Shown here: positions 1-7,768 of the stretch, piece after piece
Position numbering within the stretch: the first letter of the stretch is position 1
Layout of the letters: each line of letters starts with the position of its first letter
Source of the DNA: Sunxiuqinia indica
GTDB lineage: Bacteria > Bacteroidota > Bacteroidia > Bacteroidales > Prolixibacteraceae
Length of the DNA stretch: 64,000 bases
Reading direction: 5' to 3'
NCBI RefSeq assembly: GCF_009847015.1
Contig: NZ_WVEM01000010.1
Coordinates: 1-64,000, forward strand
The notes under the pieces: model-generated
What the model was told of the DNA's origin: nothing
The model's input: the letters and a program-made list of their open reading frames with translations, nothing else
Database searches by the model: none
Program-made: the position numbers and the translations under genes

Positions 1-22
1 AAACGGTATCTTTATTGCTCAT

Positions 23-90
23 AAATGGGTGCGTTAGAAAGTGTTGTTGTTTTGCTTAATATACTTAAAGATAACACTTTGCACCCATTT
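23..90. repeat. Imperfect inverted repeat
   Basis: Bases 23-32 (AAATGGGTGC) pair exactly with 81-90, and after a 5-base bulge on the left arm 38-45 (AAAGTGTT) pair with 73-80. The RNA would be a long bulged hairpin with a loop of about 27 bases. It is not followed by a T-run, so it is unlike a simple terminator. Its role is unknown. Confidence 0.5.
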
Positions 91-130
91 TATTGTACTC
101 GAGATGAATAATTCGGGTTAATAAACCAGT

Positions 131-165
131 AAAAAGGTTCAGCCCAATTCGGACTGGGCCTTTTT
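131..165. terminator. Terminator hairpin, probably bidirectional
   Basis: GCCCA (142-146) pairs with TGGGC (155-159). The stem is flanked by an A-run (131-135) and a T-run (161-165), so it could stop transcripts from both sides: an unseen gene to the left and the minus-strand hydrolase to the right. Confidence 0.6.
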
Positions 166-338
166 CATTTTTAACTACTCGAAAACAGACTCCATCGGCT
201 TATCCGCTAATCCCCGAGCTCCGCACAGGGTGCTGTAGGTTTCACTCCCTCAGTGTTCTGCGGAAGAACCGGAGGAGTATAAAACCCGCAGAATGGAATG
301 TTCAGCGCATGATGCCCAGAATTTAAGTCGGGCCTATA

Positions 339-1459
339 TCATTCGGACGAATCGCCAAGCGTCTGAAGCAAGGAAAAACAAAGCTGTTCAATCTTCGGCG
401 ATTCGGGATGAAAGGCCGAGACGTTGGAAAGAATAATCACGCCGTTCGCCCGGTTGGTATCGAGTGCAATTGATGAGCTGTAGCCTCCGGTTCCTCCATT
501 GTGGCAATACAGTTCCGTTTCAGCAAAGGTTTTCACAATATGCCAGCCCAGCCCAGCCCAACAGCTAACCGTTCATTCACTCCAAACGTCGGTATTCGCG
601 TTAGTTCCAGTTCCCGGTTCAACTCATCAAACTGGGCGAGGGCAAACTGAGCCATATCTTCCGTGCTTGATAAAATGCCGCCAGCCCCAACCATCACCGA
701 AAAATCCCAGCTCGACGTTTCCCGGCCTTGTGCATCAAGCCCGCTCACCAAGCACGATAAGACCTTTTCGCGCCGGGTGGTTGAAGTGCTCATTCCATAT
801 TTTGAAAACAGGTATTTTTCCAACAATTGCTGATAATCCAAACCAGTTACTTTTGCTAATGTATAAGCCAGAAGTCCTGCACCCAGATTGGAGTATTCGC
901 TCCGCTCGCCCGGCTGGTAAAGCAGCTCCATCTCCCTCGTCAAGTAATCTTTCAACAGATCTTCGCCATAATTCAGATACGGATTGGCCGGATCGAAAGG
1001 AACACCGACATCGAAGTTCGACGGCATGCGCGGCAAACCCGAAGTATGATTGGCTAACTGCCTAAACGTGGGCCGAATGGAATCTTTCAACGCAAAAGGC
1101 AGGCGGTCGTTCACCGGATCGTCGAGGTTCAGCTTGCCCTCAACAACCAAGGCAGTCAGTAAACTTGCCGTAAATACTTTCGAAATTGACCCGATTTCAA
1201 AGACTTTATGCCGATTGTCAACCAAGCTAATCGTATCATTCTCCAAAATGACACCCGAAAAAGAAACGGCTCCGTTTTCGATGAATGCAAAGGCCAATTG
1301 GGTTTGCACCGGAAAAGCACGAACATGCTCAAAAATCTGTTCTTTCTGCGTCCTTGTCCAAACGTCCTTATGTTCGATGCACTCGGGAAGCCGAACCTGA
1401 CTTCTTACGGAGCCCGTAAACAAAAGCAAAAACATACTAAAAATTATTCCTCTCCTCAT
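339..1459 (-). pseudogene. Serine beta-lactamase-like hydrolase, frameshifted by a 5-bp repeat
   Basis: This is a class C beta-lactamase/penicillin-binding-protein-like serine hydrolase in two frames. The main piece (1459 to 533) has a signal peptide (start MRRGIIF), the SxxK motif (SISK) and the YxN motif (YSN). It ends early just after GLGW with the abnormal tail AGIL. The remainder (frame ending at 339) carries HNGGTGG, the position of the third active-site motif. At 543-560 the + strand has CCAGC three times plus CCA. Removing one 5-base unit restores GLGWHIVKTF and one protein of about 371 residues, a normal family length. The upstream TTG at 1480 is in frame, but the ATG at 1459 gives a better signal peptide. 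It may be a decayed gene, a slippage-controlled gene or an assembly error. The natural substrate is unknown. Confidence 0.85.
543..560. repeat. CCAGC tandem repeat (3.6 copies) causing the frameshift
   Basis: CCAGC occurs three times followed by CCA, inside the serine hydrolase gene. Three full units put the downstream half out of frame; two would restore it. Short repeats like this can change copy number by slipped-strand mispairing. Confidence 0.85.
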
Positions 1460-1622
1460 GCCTTTTCGGTTGTCATTCAAGCATTACAATTAACTGTTCA
1501 AAGTTGTCAATAAAGTTAGAAAAATTAATCTGCGCAGAAGCTGCTTTCGAATGAGCCTAGCTTCGTAGATTCAAGTCACTTAACTTTTCATCGGCCAATT
1601 CATGTTTTTCAACAGAAAAATG

Positions 1623-1630
1623 TACTTTTG
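1623..1630 (+). promoter_or_regulatory. Bacteroidota -7 element for asnS
   Basis: TACTTTTG matches the phylum's TAnnTTTG -7 consensus 61 bases before the asnS start. No clear -33 TTTG lies at the right spacing. Confidence 0.55.
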
Positions 1631-1691
1631 TGATTCACATTTTAAACCTGCAAAACAGGGGAATAAAAAATCTGCAAAATTAGAGGACAAC

Positions 1692-3128
1692 ATGAAACGA
1701 CTGAAAATTAAAGAAGTACTCGCTGGAGGACAAGTAGGCCAGCAAGTGTTAGTTAAAGGATGGGTTCGAACCAAGCGCGGGAGTAAAAATGTTAATTTCA
1801 TTGCGCTGAATGATGGATCGACTATCAATAATTTGCAGATTGTTGCGGATGTTGAAAAGTTTGGTGAAGCATTACTTCGCGACATTAACACGAGCGCATC
1901 AATTGGAGTTAACGGCGAATTGGTTGAATCGCAGGGTAGCGGACAAGCTGTTGAGTTGGTCGCATCAGAAATTACGGTTTATGGAAAAGCTGATCCCGAA
2001 AAATACCCGATCCAACCGAAGAAACACAGCTTGGAATTTTTGCGCGAAAATGCGCACCTGCGTTTTCGTACGGCTACTTTTAGTGCCGTGTTCCGCATTC
2101 GTCATGCCATGGCTTTTGCCATCCACAAATATTTCAACGATAAAGGTTTCTATTATTTGCACACGCCAATCGTAACAGCTTCGGATGCAGAGGGTGCCGG
2201 ACAAATGTTCCGCGTGTCAACGCTTCCACCGGTAAACCCGCCAACGACTGAAGACGGTGAAATTGACTATGCACAAGATTTTTTTGGTCGTCCAACCAAT
2301 TTGACGGTTTCTGGTCAGTTGGAAGGTGAATTGGGAGCGACTGCCTTGGGTGAAGTTTATACGTTTGGCCCAACATTTCGTGCCGAAAACTCAAACACAA
2401 CCCGCCATTTGGCTGAATTTTGGATGATTGAGCCCGAAATGGCATTTTATGAACTGAAAGACAATATGGATTTGGCTGAGGAGTTCTTGAAATACCTCAT
2501 CAAATATGCGCTGGACAATTGCATGGATGATCTTAAATTCCTGAGCAATCGTCTGCAGCAAGAAGAAAAAAATAAGCCACAGGATCAACGTTCGATGGAG
2601 CTAATTGAAAAACTTCAGTTTGTGTTGGAAAACGACTTTATTCGTTGTACGTATACTGAAGCTATTGATATTTTGAGAAACTCGAAGCCCTTCAAAAAAG
2701 GAAAGTTTCAGTTCCCCGTTGAATGGGGAATCGACCTGCAAAGTGAGCACGAACGTTATTTGGTTGAAAAGCATTTCAAAAAGCCAGTTATTCTGATTGA
2801 TTATCCAAAAGACATTAAAGCCTTCTACATGAAGCAAAATGAAGATGGCAAAACAGTAGCTGCCATGGATGTACTCTTCCCTCAAATTGGCGAAATCATT
2901 GGTGGATCGGAACGGGAGTCTGATTACGATAAATTGGTAAAGCGAATGGAAGAAATGGATGTTCCTGCCGACGAAATGTGGTGGTACCTGGATACCCGGC
3001 GTTACGGAACGGTGCCTCACGCCGGATTTGGGTTAGGATTTGAACGTTTCATTTTATTTGCAACTGGCATGGGTAATATTCGCGACGTAATCGCGTTTCC
3101 AAGAACGCCGAAGAATGCAGAGTTCTAA
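1692..3128 (+). CDS. asnS: Asparagine--tRNA ligase
   Basis: It charges tRNA(Asn) with asparagine in the cytoplasm. An N-terminal OB-fold anticodon-binding domain (about residues 15-110, with [12 protein letters not shown]) is followed by the class II core: motif 2 near residue 230 ([16 protein letters not shown]) and motif 3 near 445 (GFGLGFERF). The 478-residue length is normal. The frame stays open upstream to 1602, but those 30 residues are not family-like and the -7 element overlaps them, so the ATG at 1692 is chosen. It is transcribed alone, with a strong hairpin terminator after it. Confidence 0.97.
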   Translation: MKRLKIKEVLAGGQVGQQVLVKGWVRTKRGSKNVNFIALNDGSTINNLQIVADVEKFGEALLRDINTSASIGVNGELVESQGSGQAVELVASEITVYGKADPEKYPIQPKKHSLEFLRENAHLRFRTATFSAVFRIRHAMAFAIHKYFNDKGFYYLHTPIVTASDAEGAGQMFRVSTLPPVNPPTTEDGEIDYAQDFFGRPTNLTVSGQLEGELGATALGEVYTFGPTFRAENSNTTRHLAEFWMIEPEMAFYELKDNMDLAEEFLKYLIKYALDNCMDDLKFLSNRLQQEEKNKPQDQRSMELIEKLQFVLENDFIRCTYTEAIDILRNSKPFKKGKFQFPVEWGIDLQSEHERYLVEKHFKKPVILIDYPKDIKAFYMKQNEDGKTVAAMDVLFPQIGEIIGGSERESDYDKLVKRMEEMDVPADEMWWYLDTRRYGTVPHAGFGLGFERFILFATGMGNIRDVIAFPRTPKNAEF

Positions 3129-3153
3129 AAAAACATTAAAAACTAAAAAATAT

Positions 3154-3184
3154 AAAGAGGTTGACTGCAATAGTCAACCTCTTT
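3154..3184 (+). terminator. Strong terminator after asnS
   Basis: Perfect 13-bp stem (3154-3166 with 3172-3184) with a 5-base loop. The stem ends in TTTT and is preceded by an A-rich tract, so it may work in both directions. Confidence 0.85.
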
Positions 3185-3198
3185 TAGGTAACAAAGGT

Positions 3199-3206
3199 TA
3201 TATTTG
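3199..3206 (+). promoter_or_regulatory. Bacteroidota -7 element for rpoN
   Basis: TATATTTG matches TAnnTTTG 30 bases before the rpoN start and just after the asnS terminator. Confidence 0.55.
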
Positions 3207-3236
3207 TTATAGAAATAAGAAGAAAATAATTACAAT

Positions 3237-4682
3237 ATGCCATCTCAGAAACTAAGTTTACAGCAAAAGCTACTGCAGAAACTTTCACCTCAACAAATTC
3301 AGGTGATCAAGCTTCTGGAGATACCTACCATGCAGCTGGAACAACGCATAAAGAAAGAACTGGAAGAAAATCCGGTTCTTGAAATGCTTGATGATGAGCC
3401 GATTGATCAAAGCGAAGAGTCGGAAAGCAGTGATGCCGAAGGTGATGAATTTTCACTTGAAGACTACATTGAAGATGATGAAATCCCAACATATAAACTA
3501 AACACCAGTAACTACTCGAAAGACGATAAACAACCTGATGTTCCTTTTAGTACCGGAATAAGCTTTTATGAGTCGCTTACTGAGCAGCTCGGCCTTACCG
3601 ACCTGGATGGTGAGCAAAAGAAGCTGGCGGAATACATTATCGGAAATATTGATGAAGATGGTTATTTGCGAAGAGATTTGATGTCGATTAGCGACGACCT
3701 GGCCTTTACGATGAATATGAACGTTTCAGAAGAGGATCTGGAAGAGATACTGGAAACGATTCAGGACTTCGATCCAGCAGGAGTTGGAGCACGTTCGTTG
3801 CAAGAGTGTTTGTTGCTTCAAATTCAACGTAAAAAGGGGAACGAACCGACCTTGCTCGCCTCCCGGATATTGAAAGAAAACTTTGAAGAGTTTACCAAAA
3901 AACACTATGATAAAATCATTCATAAGTATGAAATTTCGGAAGACCAGCTAAAAGAAGCGTTGAATGAGATTCTGAAGCTAAATCCGAAACCCGGTGGCTC
4001 AATTAATAATCCGAACAACCAGTCGAACCAAGTCATTGTACCCGACTTTATTCTCGACAATGTAGACGGAGAACTGATCCTGACACTGAATCAGCGCAAT
4101 GTTCCTGATCTGAGAATGAATAACACTTACATGGACATGCTTAGAGGCTATACCGACAACAAAAAGAACGCTTCGAAAAACCAAAAAGACGCCGTTCAGT
4201 TCGTCAAACAAAAGCTGGACTCGGCCAAATGGTTTATCGATGCTATCAAACAGCGCCAGCAGACCTTGATTTTAACCATGTCGGAAATTATTGACTTCCA
4301 AAAAGAATACTTTAAAGAAGGAGAAGAGACCAAGCTGCGTCCGATGATTCTGAAAGATATTGCCGACCGAACAGGCCTGGATATCTCTACGATTTCCAGA
4401 GTTTCGAATAGCAAATACATTCAAACACACTTTGGCATTTATGCATTGAAATATTTCTTTTCAGAGGGTATGCAAAAAGATACCGGAGAAGAAGTTTCGA
4501 CCCGGGAGATTAAAAACATTTTGGGAGAATGTATTTCGAAAGAAGACAAGCGAAAGCCATTAACGGACGATCGGCTGGCCAAAATACTGAAAGAAAAATC
4601 GTATCCGATTGCACGGCGTACCGTTGCTAAGTATCGTGAGCAACTGGGAATTCCGGTTGCGCGTTTAAGGAAGGAATTGTAG
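3237..4682 (+). CDS. rpoN: RNA polymerase sigma-54 factor
   Basis: This is the alternative sigma factor that recognises -24/-12 promoters and needs an ATP-driven enhancer-binding activator. Region I (residues 1-50) is glutamine- and leucine-rich (LSLQQKLLQKLSPQQIQVIKLLEIP), followed by an acidic region II (about 55-85), the core-binding domain, a helix-turn-helix near 380-400, and the RpoN box ARRTVAKYRE near residue 460. At 481 residues it is normal. No sigma-54 activator is encoded in this window. The next gene starts 19 bases downstream and may be co-transcribed. Confidence 0.96.
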   Translation: MPSQKLSLQQKLLQKLSPQQIQVIKLLEIPTMQLEQRIKKELEENPVLEMLDDEPIDQSEESESSDAEGDEFSLEDYIEDDEIPTYKLNTSNYSKDDKQPDVPFSTGISFYESLTEQLGLTDLDGEQKKLAEYIIGNIDEDGYLRRDLMSISDDLAFTMNMNVSEEDLEEILETIQDFDPAGVGARSLQECLLLQIQRKKGNEPTLLASRILKENFEEFTKKHYDKIIHKYEISEDQLKEALNEILKLNPKPGGSINNPNNQSNQVIVPDFILDNVDGELILTLNQRNVPDLRMNNTYMDMLRGYTDNKKNASKNQKDAVQFVKQKLDSAKWFIDAIKQRQQTLILTMSEIIDFQKEYFKEGEETKLRPMILKDIADRTGLDISTISRVSNSKYIQTHFGIYALKYFFSEGMQKDTGEEVSTREIKNILGECISKEDKRKPLTDDRLAKILKEKSYPIARRTVAKYREQLGIPVARLRKEL

Positions 4683-4701
4683 AAATTATAACGACTACAC
4701 T

Positions 4702-5313
4702 ATGAATGCAAAGCCAGCCATCGCACAGTTCTTTTCCGTGGTTCTTCATCCATTGATAATTCCTACACTGGGCTTTCTGTTGCTCATGAATTCCGGTTTC
4801 TATTTTTCGATGATGAGCTTTGAGGGTAAAAAATTCCTGCTTATTATTATCTTTTTAAGCACTTTCCTACTTCCTGTATTAAGCTTAGGACTGCTATCAT
4901 TTAACAAGCATTTTGATGCAACAATGAGCAAGAGCACCGACCGGGTTCTCCCGCTTTTTATGAGTGCTATTTATTACTATCTGGGCTATTACTATTTAGG
5001 GCGGCTGGATGTTTACCCAATCTATCGTGTCTTTTTGCTCGCCACAATCCTCATCATCATTATGCTGCTACTGATATCCATGAAATGGAAAATTAGCAAT
5101 CATATGGCTGGTATCGGAGGGCTTATTGGGGCTGTAATTGCCTTATCATTTCGCATGGGAATCAATAGTTCTATGCTATTGTGCGGCTTAATTATTTTGG
5201 CCGGAATACTTGGAACCGCCCGTTTAATCTTGAAAAAACACAGCCAACTACAAATTTATGCCGGCTTTTTTCTCGGGTTCATGGTGAATTACCTGATCAT
5301 TATTTATCTATAA
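4702..5313 (+). CDS. PAP2-like integral membrane protein
   Basis: A protein of 203 residues with about six hydrophobic segments. Three patches resemble the PAP2 phosphatase motifs: KSTDRVLP (near 75), SNHMAG (near 132) and ARLILKKHSQLQ (near 172). The last has a His, but Gln stands where the catalytic Asp is usual, and the PSGH serine/histidine pattern is altered. It may therefore be a divergent phosphatase or an inactive relative; the substrate is unknown. It follows rpoN by 19 bases. Its last 14 bases overlap the 3' end of the convergent SPOR gene. Confidence 0.6.
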   Translation: MNAKPAIAQFFSVVLHPLIIPTLGFLLLMNSGFYFSMMSFEGKKFLLIIIFLSTFLLPVLSLGLLSFNKHFDATMSKSTDRVLPLFMSAIYYYLGYYYLGRLDVYPIYRVFLLATILIIIMLLLISMKWKISNHMAGIGGLIGAVIALSFRMGINSSMLLCGLIILAGILGTARLILKKHSQLQIYAGFFLGFMVNYLIIIYL

Positions 5314-5713
5314 TCATAATCCAGGCATCCTTAAAATCCTCTTCCTGACGAAGCACCTCAAGTGCGTTTTGAGCTAAATCAAAATCATTAAAAGATTGAA
5401 CAGCTAAACGGTAGTAGCCATCTTCATTACGCATAATAACAGCCGATTTAAAACCTTGCTTCTGGTATTCTTTGTTCCAACTTTCAGCAAATTCCTTTAC
5501 GGTGTACACATCAACAACCAAAAAGTATTTGTCGTCCAGGTTGACTCCCATATCAATTTCTTCAACCGGAGGTGGTGGTGGTGGCTCAGGAGCTTCCACA
5601 ACTTGCACGGTATCCTGAGGATTAACTTCAACTTGCAAATCTTGCTTCTTTTCTTTGGTTTTGCATGCAACAGCTATTACAAGCAATAATACGAACAGGT
5701 ATTGTAGTTTCAT
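5300..5713 (-). CDS. SPOR-domain lipoprotein
   Basis: Starting at the internal ATG (5713), the protein has a lipoprotein signal with Cys at the lipobox end (IAVAC), then an acidic and proline-rich linker (PEPPPPPP), then a C-terminal SPOR-like domain (about residues 60-137). SPOR domains bind glycan strands lacking stem peptides, often at division sites, so a periplasmic cell-wall role is likely. The upstream ATG at 5734 would add 7 residues before the signal peptide and is less likely. It lies downstream of the PhoB-like gene on the same strand, and its 3' end overlaps the convergent membrane protein. Confidence 0.8.
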   Translation of the reverse strand: MKLQYLFVLLLVIAVACKTKEKKQDLQVEVNPQDTVQVVEAPEPPPPPPVEEIDMGVNLDDKYFLVVDVYTVKEFAESWNKEYQKQGFKSAVIMRNEDGYYRLAVQSFNDFDLAQNALEVLRQEEDFKDAWIMIIDK

Positions 5714-5786
5714 ATTCAACGGGCTTTTAAACAAAGTTACGGAAAGAAATAAAAAAATCCCTTATTTCTAAGGGATTCTGTTCGTG

Positions 5787-6485
5787 CTATTCGACAAACT
5801 TATAGCCAATACCTTTCAATGTTTTTATATGATCGTTCCCGATTTTTTCTCTCAATTTACGAATATGAACGTCAATCGTGCGGTCTCCCACCACAACGTT
5901 TTCACCCCAAACCGAATAGTAGATTTCTTCGCGGGTAAACACTTTCCCCGGTTTCGAGACCAGTAATGAAAGCAATTCAAATTCTTTTCGAGGAAGAATC
6001 ATTTCCTGACCTCTGGTATTAATCAGGTAACGCTCTTTATCAATAACCAAATCACCAATAGTTATGGTAGTCGAATTTTCAACAACTTGGTCAGGTGCAA
6101 CACCTCCTGTGCGTTTTAAAAGTGCTTTTACACGGCTAACCAACACTTTTGGACGAATCGGCTTGGTGATATAATCGTCTGCTCCTGCCTCGAATCCTGC
6201 AATTTGCGAATAATCTTCGCCACGTGCGGTTAAAAAGGCAATGACGACACTATTTAACGACGGTATTTTACGAATTTCTTCGCAGGCTGCAATTCCATCC
6301 ATTTCCGGCATCATCACATCCAGAATAATTAAATCCGGAGTTTTCTTCTCAGCCACTTTGATAGCTTCCAACCCATTTTGAGCCGTATAAACTTTGTAAC
6401 CTTCTTTTTCAAGGTTATAGCTAATAAATTCTAAAATATCGACTTCGTCGTCGACCAGTAAAATTTTGTACTTCGTATCACTCAT
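5787..6485 (-). CDS. OmpR/PhoB-family response regulator
   Basis: Receiver domain (1-120) with acidic pocket D12/D13, phospho-acceptor D56 (LIILDVMMPEMDG) and the conserved Lys (TKP), followed by an OmpR-type winged helix (about 135-232; TREEIYYSVWG, RTIDVHIRKLREKIG). It follows the PhoR-like kinase gene by 96 bases, and the divergent neighbour is a PiT phosphate transporter, so a phosphate-starvation role (PhoB/PhoP) is likely. The name phoB is not assigned because target specificity cannot be read from sequence. A repeat pair upstream (6536-6552) suggests autoregulation. Confidence 0.9.
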   Translation of the reverse strand: MSDTKYKILLVDDEVDILEFISYNLEKEGYKVYTAQNGLEAIKVAEKKTPDLIILDVMMPEMDGIAACEEIRKIPSLNSVVIAFLTARGEDYSQIAGFEAGADDYITKPIRPKVLVSRVKALLKRTGGVAPDQVVENSTTITIGDLVIDKERYLINTRGQEMILPRKEFELLSLLVSKPGKVFTREEIYYSVWGENVVVGDRTIDVHIRKLREKIGNDHIKTLKGIGYKFVE

Positions 6486-6535
6486 AATGGTAAAACTTAT
6501 CTGCTGCTAAAAGTAGAATTAGAGCTTAGAAAATG

Positions 6536-6552
6536 TGTTAATAAACGATTAA
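6536..6552 (-). promoter_or_regulatory. Candidate Pho-type operator before the response regulator
   Basis: Read on the minus strand, TTAATC-N5-TTAACA: two hexamers at 11-base pitch, like the TTHACA-N5-TTHACA PhoP boxes of Bacillus and the similar array before the PiT gene. The region is AT-rich, so chance is possible. Confidence 0.35.
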
Positions 6553-6581
6553 AATCTCAAATCACAGGCAAATTACTACTT

Positions 6582-7616
6582 TCATTTGGCTTTTTCAAGC
6601 GTGAAAGTAAAAGTTGTTCCTTCGTCCACCGAAGACTTAACATTTATTGTTTGTTCGTGTGCCTCGATAATATGCTTTACAATTGATAAACCAAGCCCGG
6701 TTCCTCCTTGTTCCCGGGAACGTGACTTATCAGCCCGGTAAAAACGCTCAAAAATACGGGGTAAATGTTTGCTATCTATTCCCAAACCATCGTCGGCAAC
6801 TTCCACCATGAGGTTTTCTTTCAAGTCGTAAAATGAAATATTAACGAATCCTTTTCTTTTGCCGTATTTAATGCCATTTAAAACCAGATTAGTCATCACT
6901 TCCATAATCCGCTTTTTGTCGGCTAAAACATTTACCGGCTTTTCTGGCCGTTTAAAATTCAGTTGTATTTTTCGCTCCACAGCCATCATCTGCTCCAATT
7001 CAATCACATCATCCACCAGGCGAACCAGGTCAAAACTTTCCAGCTTAAGCTTCAGCTCTCCGGATTCCAGTTTTGTAATTGACTCTAAATCCTCCACAAT
7101 GGAAATCATCCGATCAATACTTTTCTCTGTTCTTTTTAGGTAAAGTTTATTCACTTTCGGATCATCGATCCCTCCTTCGAGCAAAGTCAAAATATAACCT
7201 TGAATATTAAAAATAGGAGTTTTTAATTCGTGCGATACATTACCAACAAATTCTTTCCGGTATCTCTCCAGATCTTTCAAGCGAGTAATTTCCTGCGTCT
7301 GGTTTTTGGCCCACTCCTCTACTTCTTGTCGCGCCGTAGAAACCATGTCAATTTTATCTTCACGCTTCTTGATTTTCTTTCCTGTTACCGGAATTTTGCG
7401 AATAATCTTATAAATTGGCTCAATTCTGTTATCAACGTACTTTCGCATAATAAAAAGAATAAGAGAATACACGATGGCGAAATAAAGTATGACTAATATA
7501 AGGTACAACCAGAGTGAAAAAGCTGTAAATGAAATTGCTACAACAAACACAATGGTCAATAATGTAAGAGCTTGTGCCAAATACAGCGCTAACTTTCTAG
7601 GAGAATAAGTCTTCAT
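6582..7616 (-). CDS. Sensor histidine kinase, PhoR-like
   Basis: Two transmembrane helices at the N terminus (about 10-30 and 35-55) with almost no periplasmic loop, then a charged linker, HisKA with the phospho-accepting His near residue 129 (SHELKTP), and HATPase with N box (NLVLNGIKYG), G1 (DDGLGI), F box (RIFERFYR) and G2 (GGTGLGLSIV). It pairs with the regulator just downstream. The lack of an external sensor domain resembles PhoR-type kinases that read transporter state through PhoU. That fits the divergent PiT-PhoU-like protein, but the link is inference. Confidence 0.88.
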   Translation of the reverse strand: MKTYSPRKLALYLAQALTLLTIVFVVAISFTAFSLWLYLILVILYFAIVYSLILFIMRKYVDNRIEPIYKIIRKIPVTGKKIKKREDKIDMVSTARQEVEEWAKNQTQEITRLKDLERYRKEFVGNVSHELKTPIFNIQGYILTLLEGGIDDPKVNKLYLKRTEKSIDRMISIVEDLESITKLESGELKLKLESFDLVRLVDDVIELEQMMAVERKIQLNFKRPEKPVNVLADKKRIMEVMTNLVLNGIKYGKRKGFVNISFYDLKENLMVEVADDGLGIDSKHLPRIFERFYRADKSRSREQGGTGLGLSIVKHIIEAHEQTINVKSSVDEGTTFTFTLEKAK

Positions 7617-7679
7617 AAACGTTTTTGTTTGGCGACTAAATTAGAATAAAATTTTGCTCATTTGCTCATTAATAGTAAT

Positions 7680-7707
7680 TTGACCGTTCGTTAACATTAA
7701 ATTAACA
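7680..7707 (+). promoter_or_regulatory. Candidate Pho-type operator before the PiT transporter
   Basis: TTGACC-N5-TTAACA-N5-TTAACA, three hexamers spaced 11 bases apart. The last two match the B. subtilis PhoP box TTHACA-N5-TTHACA exactly. The array ends about 30 bases upstream of the -7 element at 7738, a usual place for an activator. It lies between the PhoR-like kinase gene and the PiT gene. Confidence 0.5.
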
Positions 7708-7737
7708 CAAAAGAGGTGGTAGGTTAATTGATAGCAC

Positions 7738-7745
7738 TATTTTTG
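7738..7745 (+). promoter_or_regulatory. -7 element for the PiT transporter
   Basis: TATTTTTG matches TAnnTTTG 24 bases before the ATG. No TTTG is at -33, as expected for a promoter that needs an activator. Confidence 0.55.
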
Positions 7746-7768
7746 CCTCCGTCAATCTTATATCTAAT

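Larger units (their letters stand above)
1..338. other. Intergenic left edge, no gene seen
   Basis: No convincing coding region. It holds an imperfect inverted repeat (23-90) and a terminator-like hairpin (131-165), both listed separately. A further 8-bp inverted repeat pairs 256-263 with 286-293 just beyond the 3' end of the serine hydrolase pseudogene and may help end its transcript. An upstream + strand gene could end in the first 36 bases, because one frame reads to a stop at 34-36, but the piece is too short to identify. Confidence 0.5.

Noticed and set aside
499-1513. Several + strand open frames across the serine hydrolase region
   Set aside because: They overlap the minus-strand family motifs, have low-complexity Ser/Pro-rich translations and no family-like sequence.
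1602-1691. N-terminal extension of asnS
   Set aside because: The extra 30 residues are not AsnRS-like, and the -7 element lies inside them.
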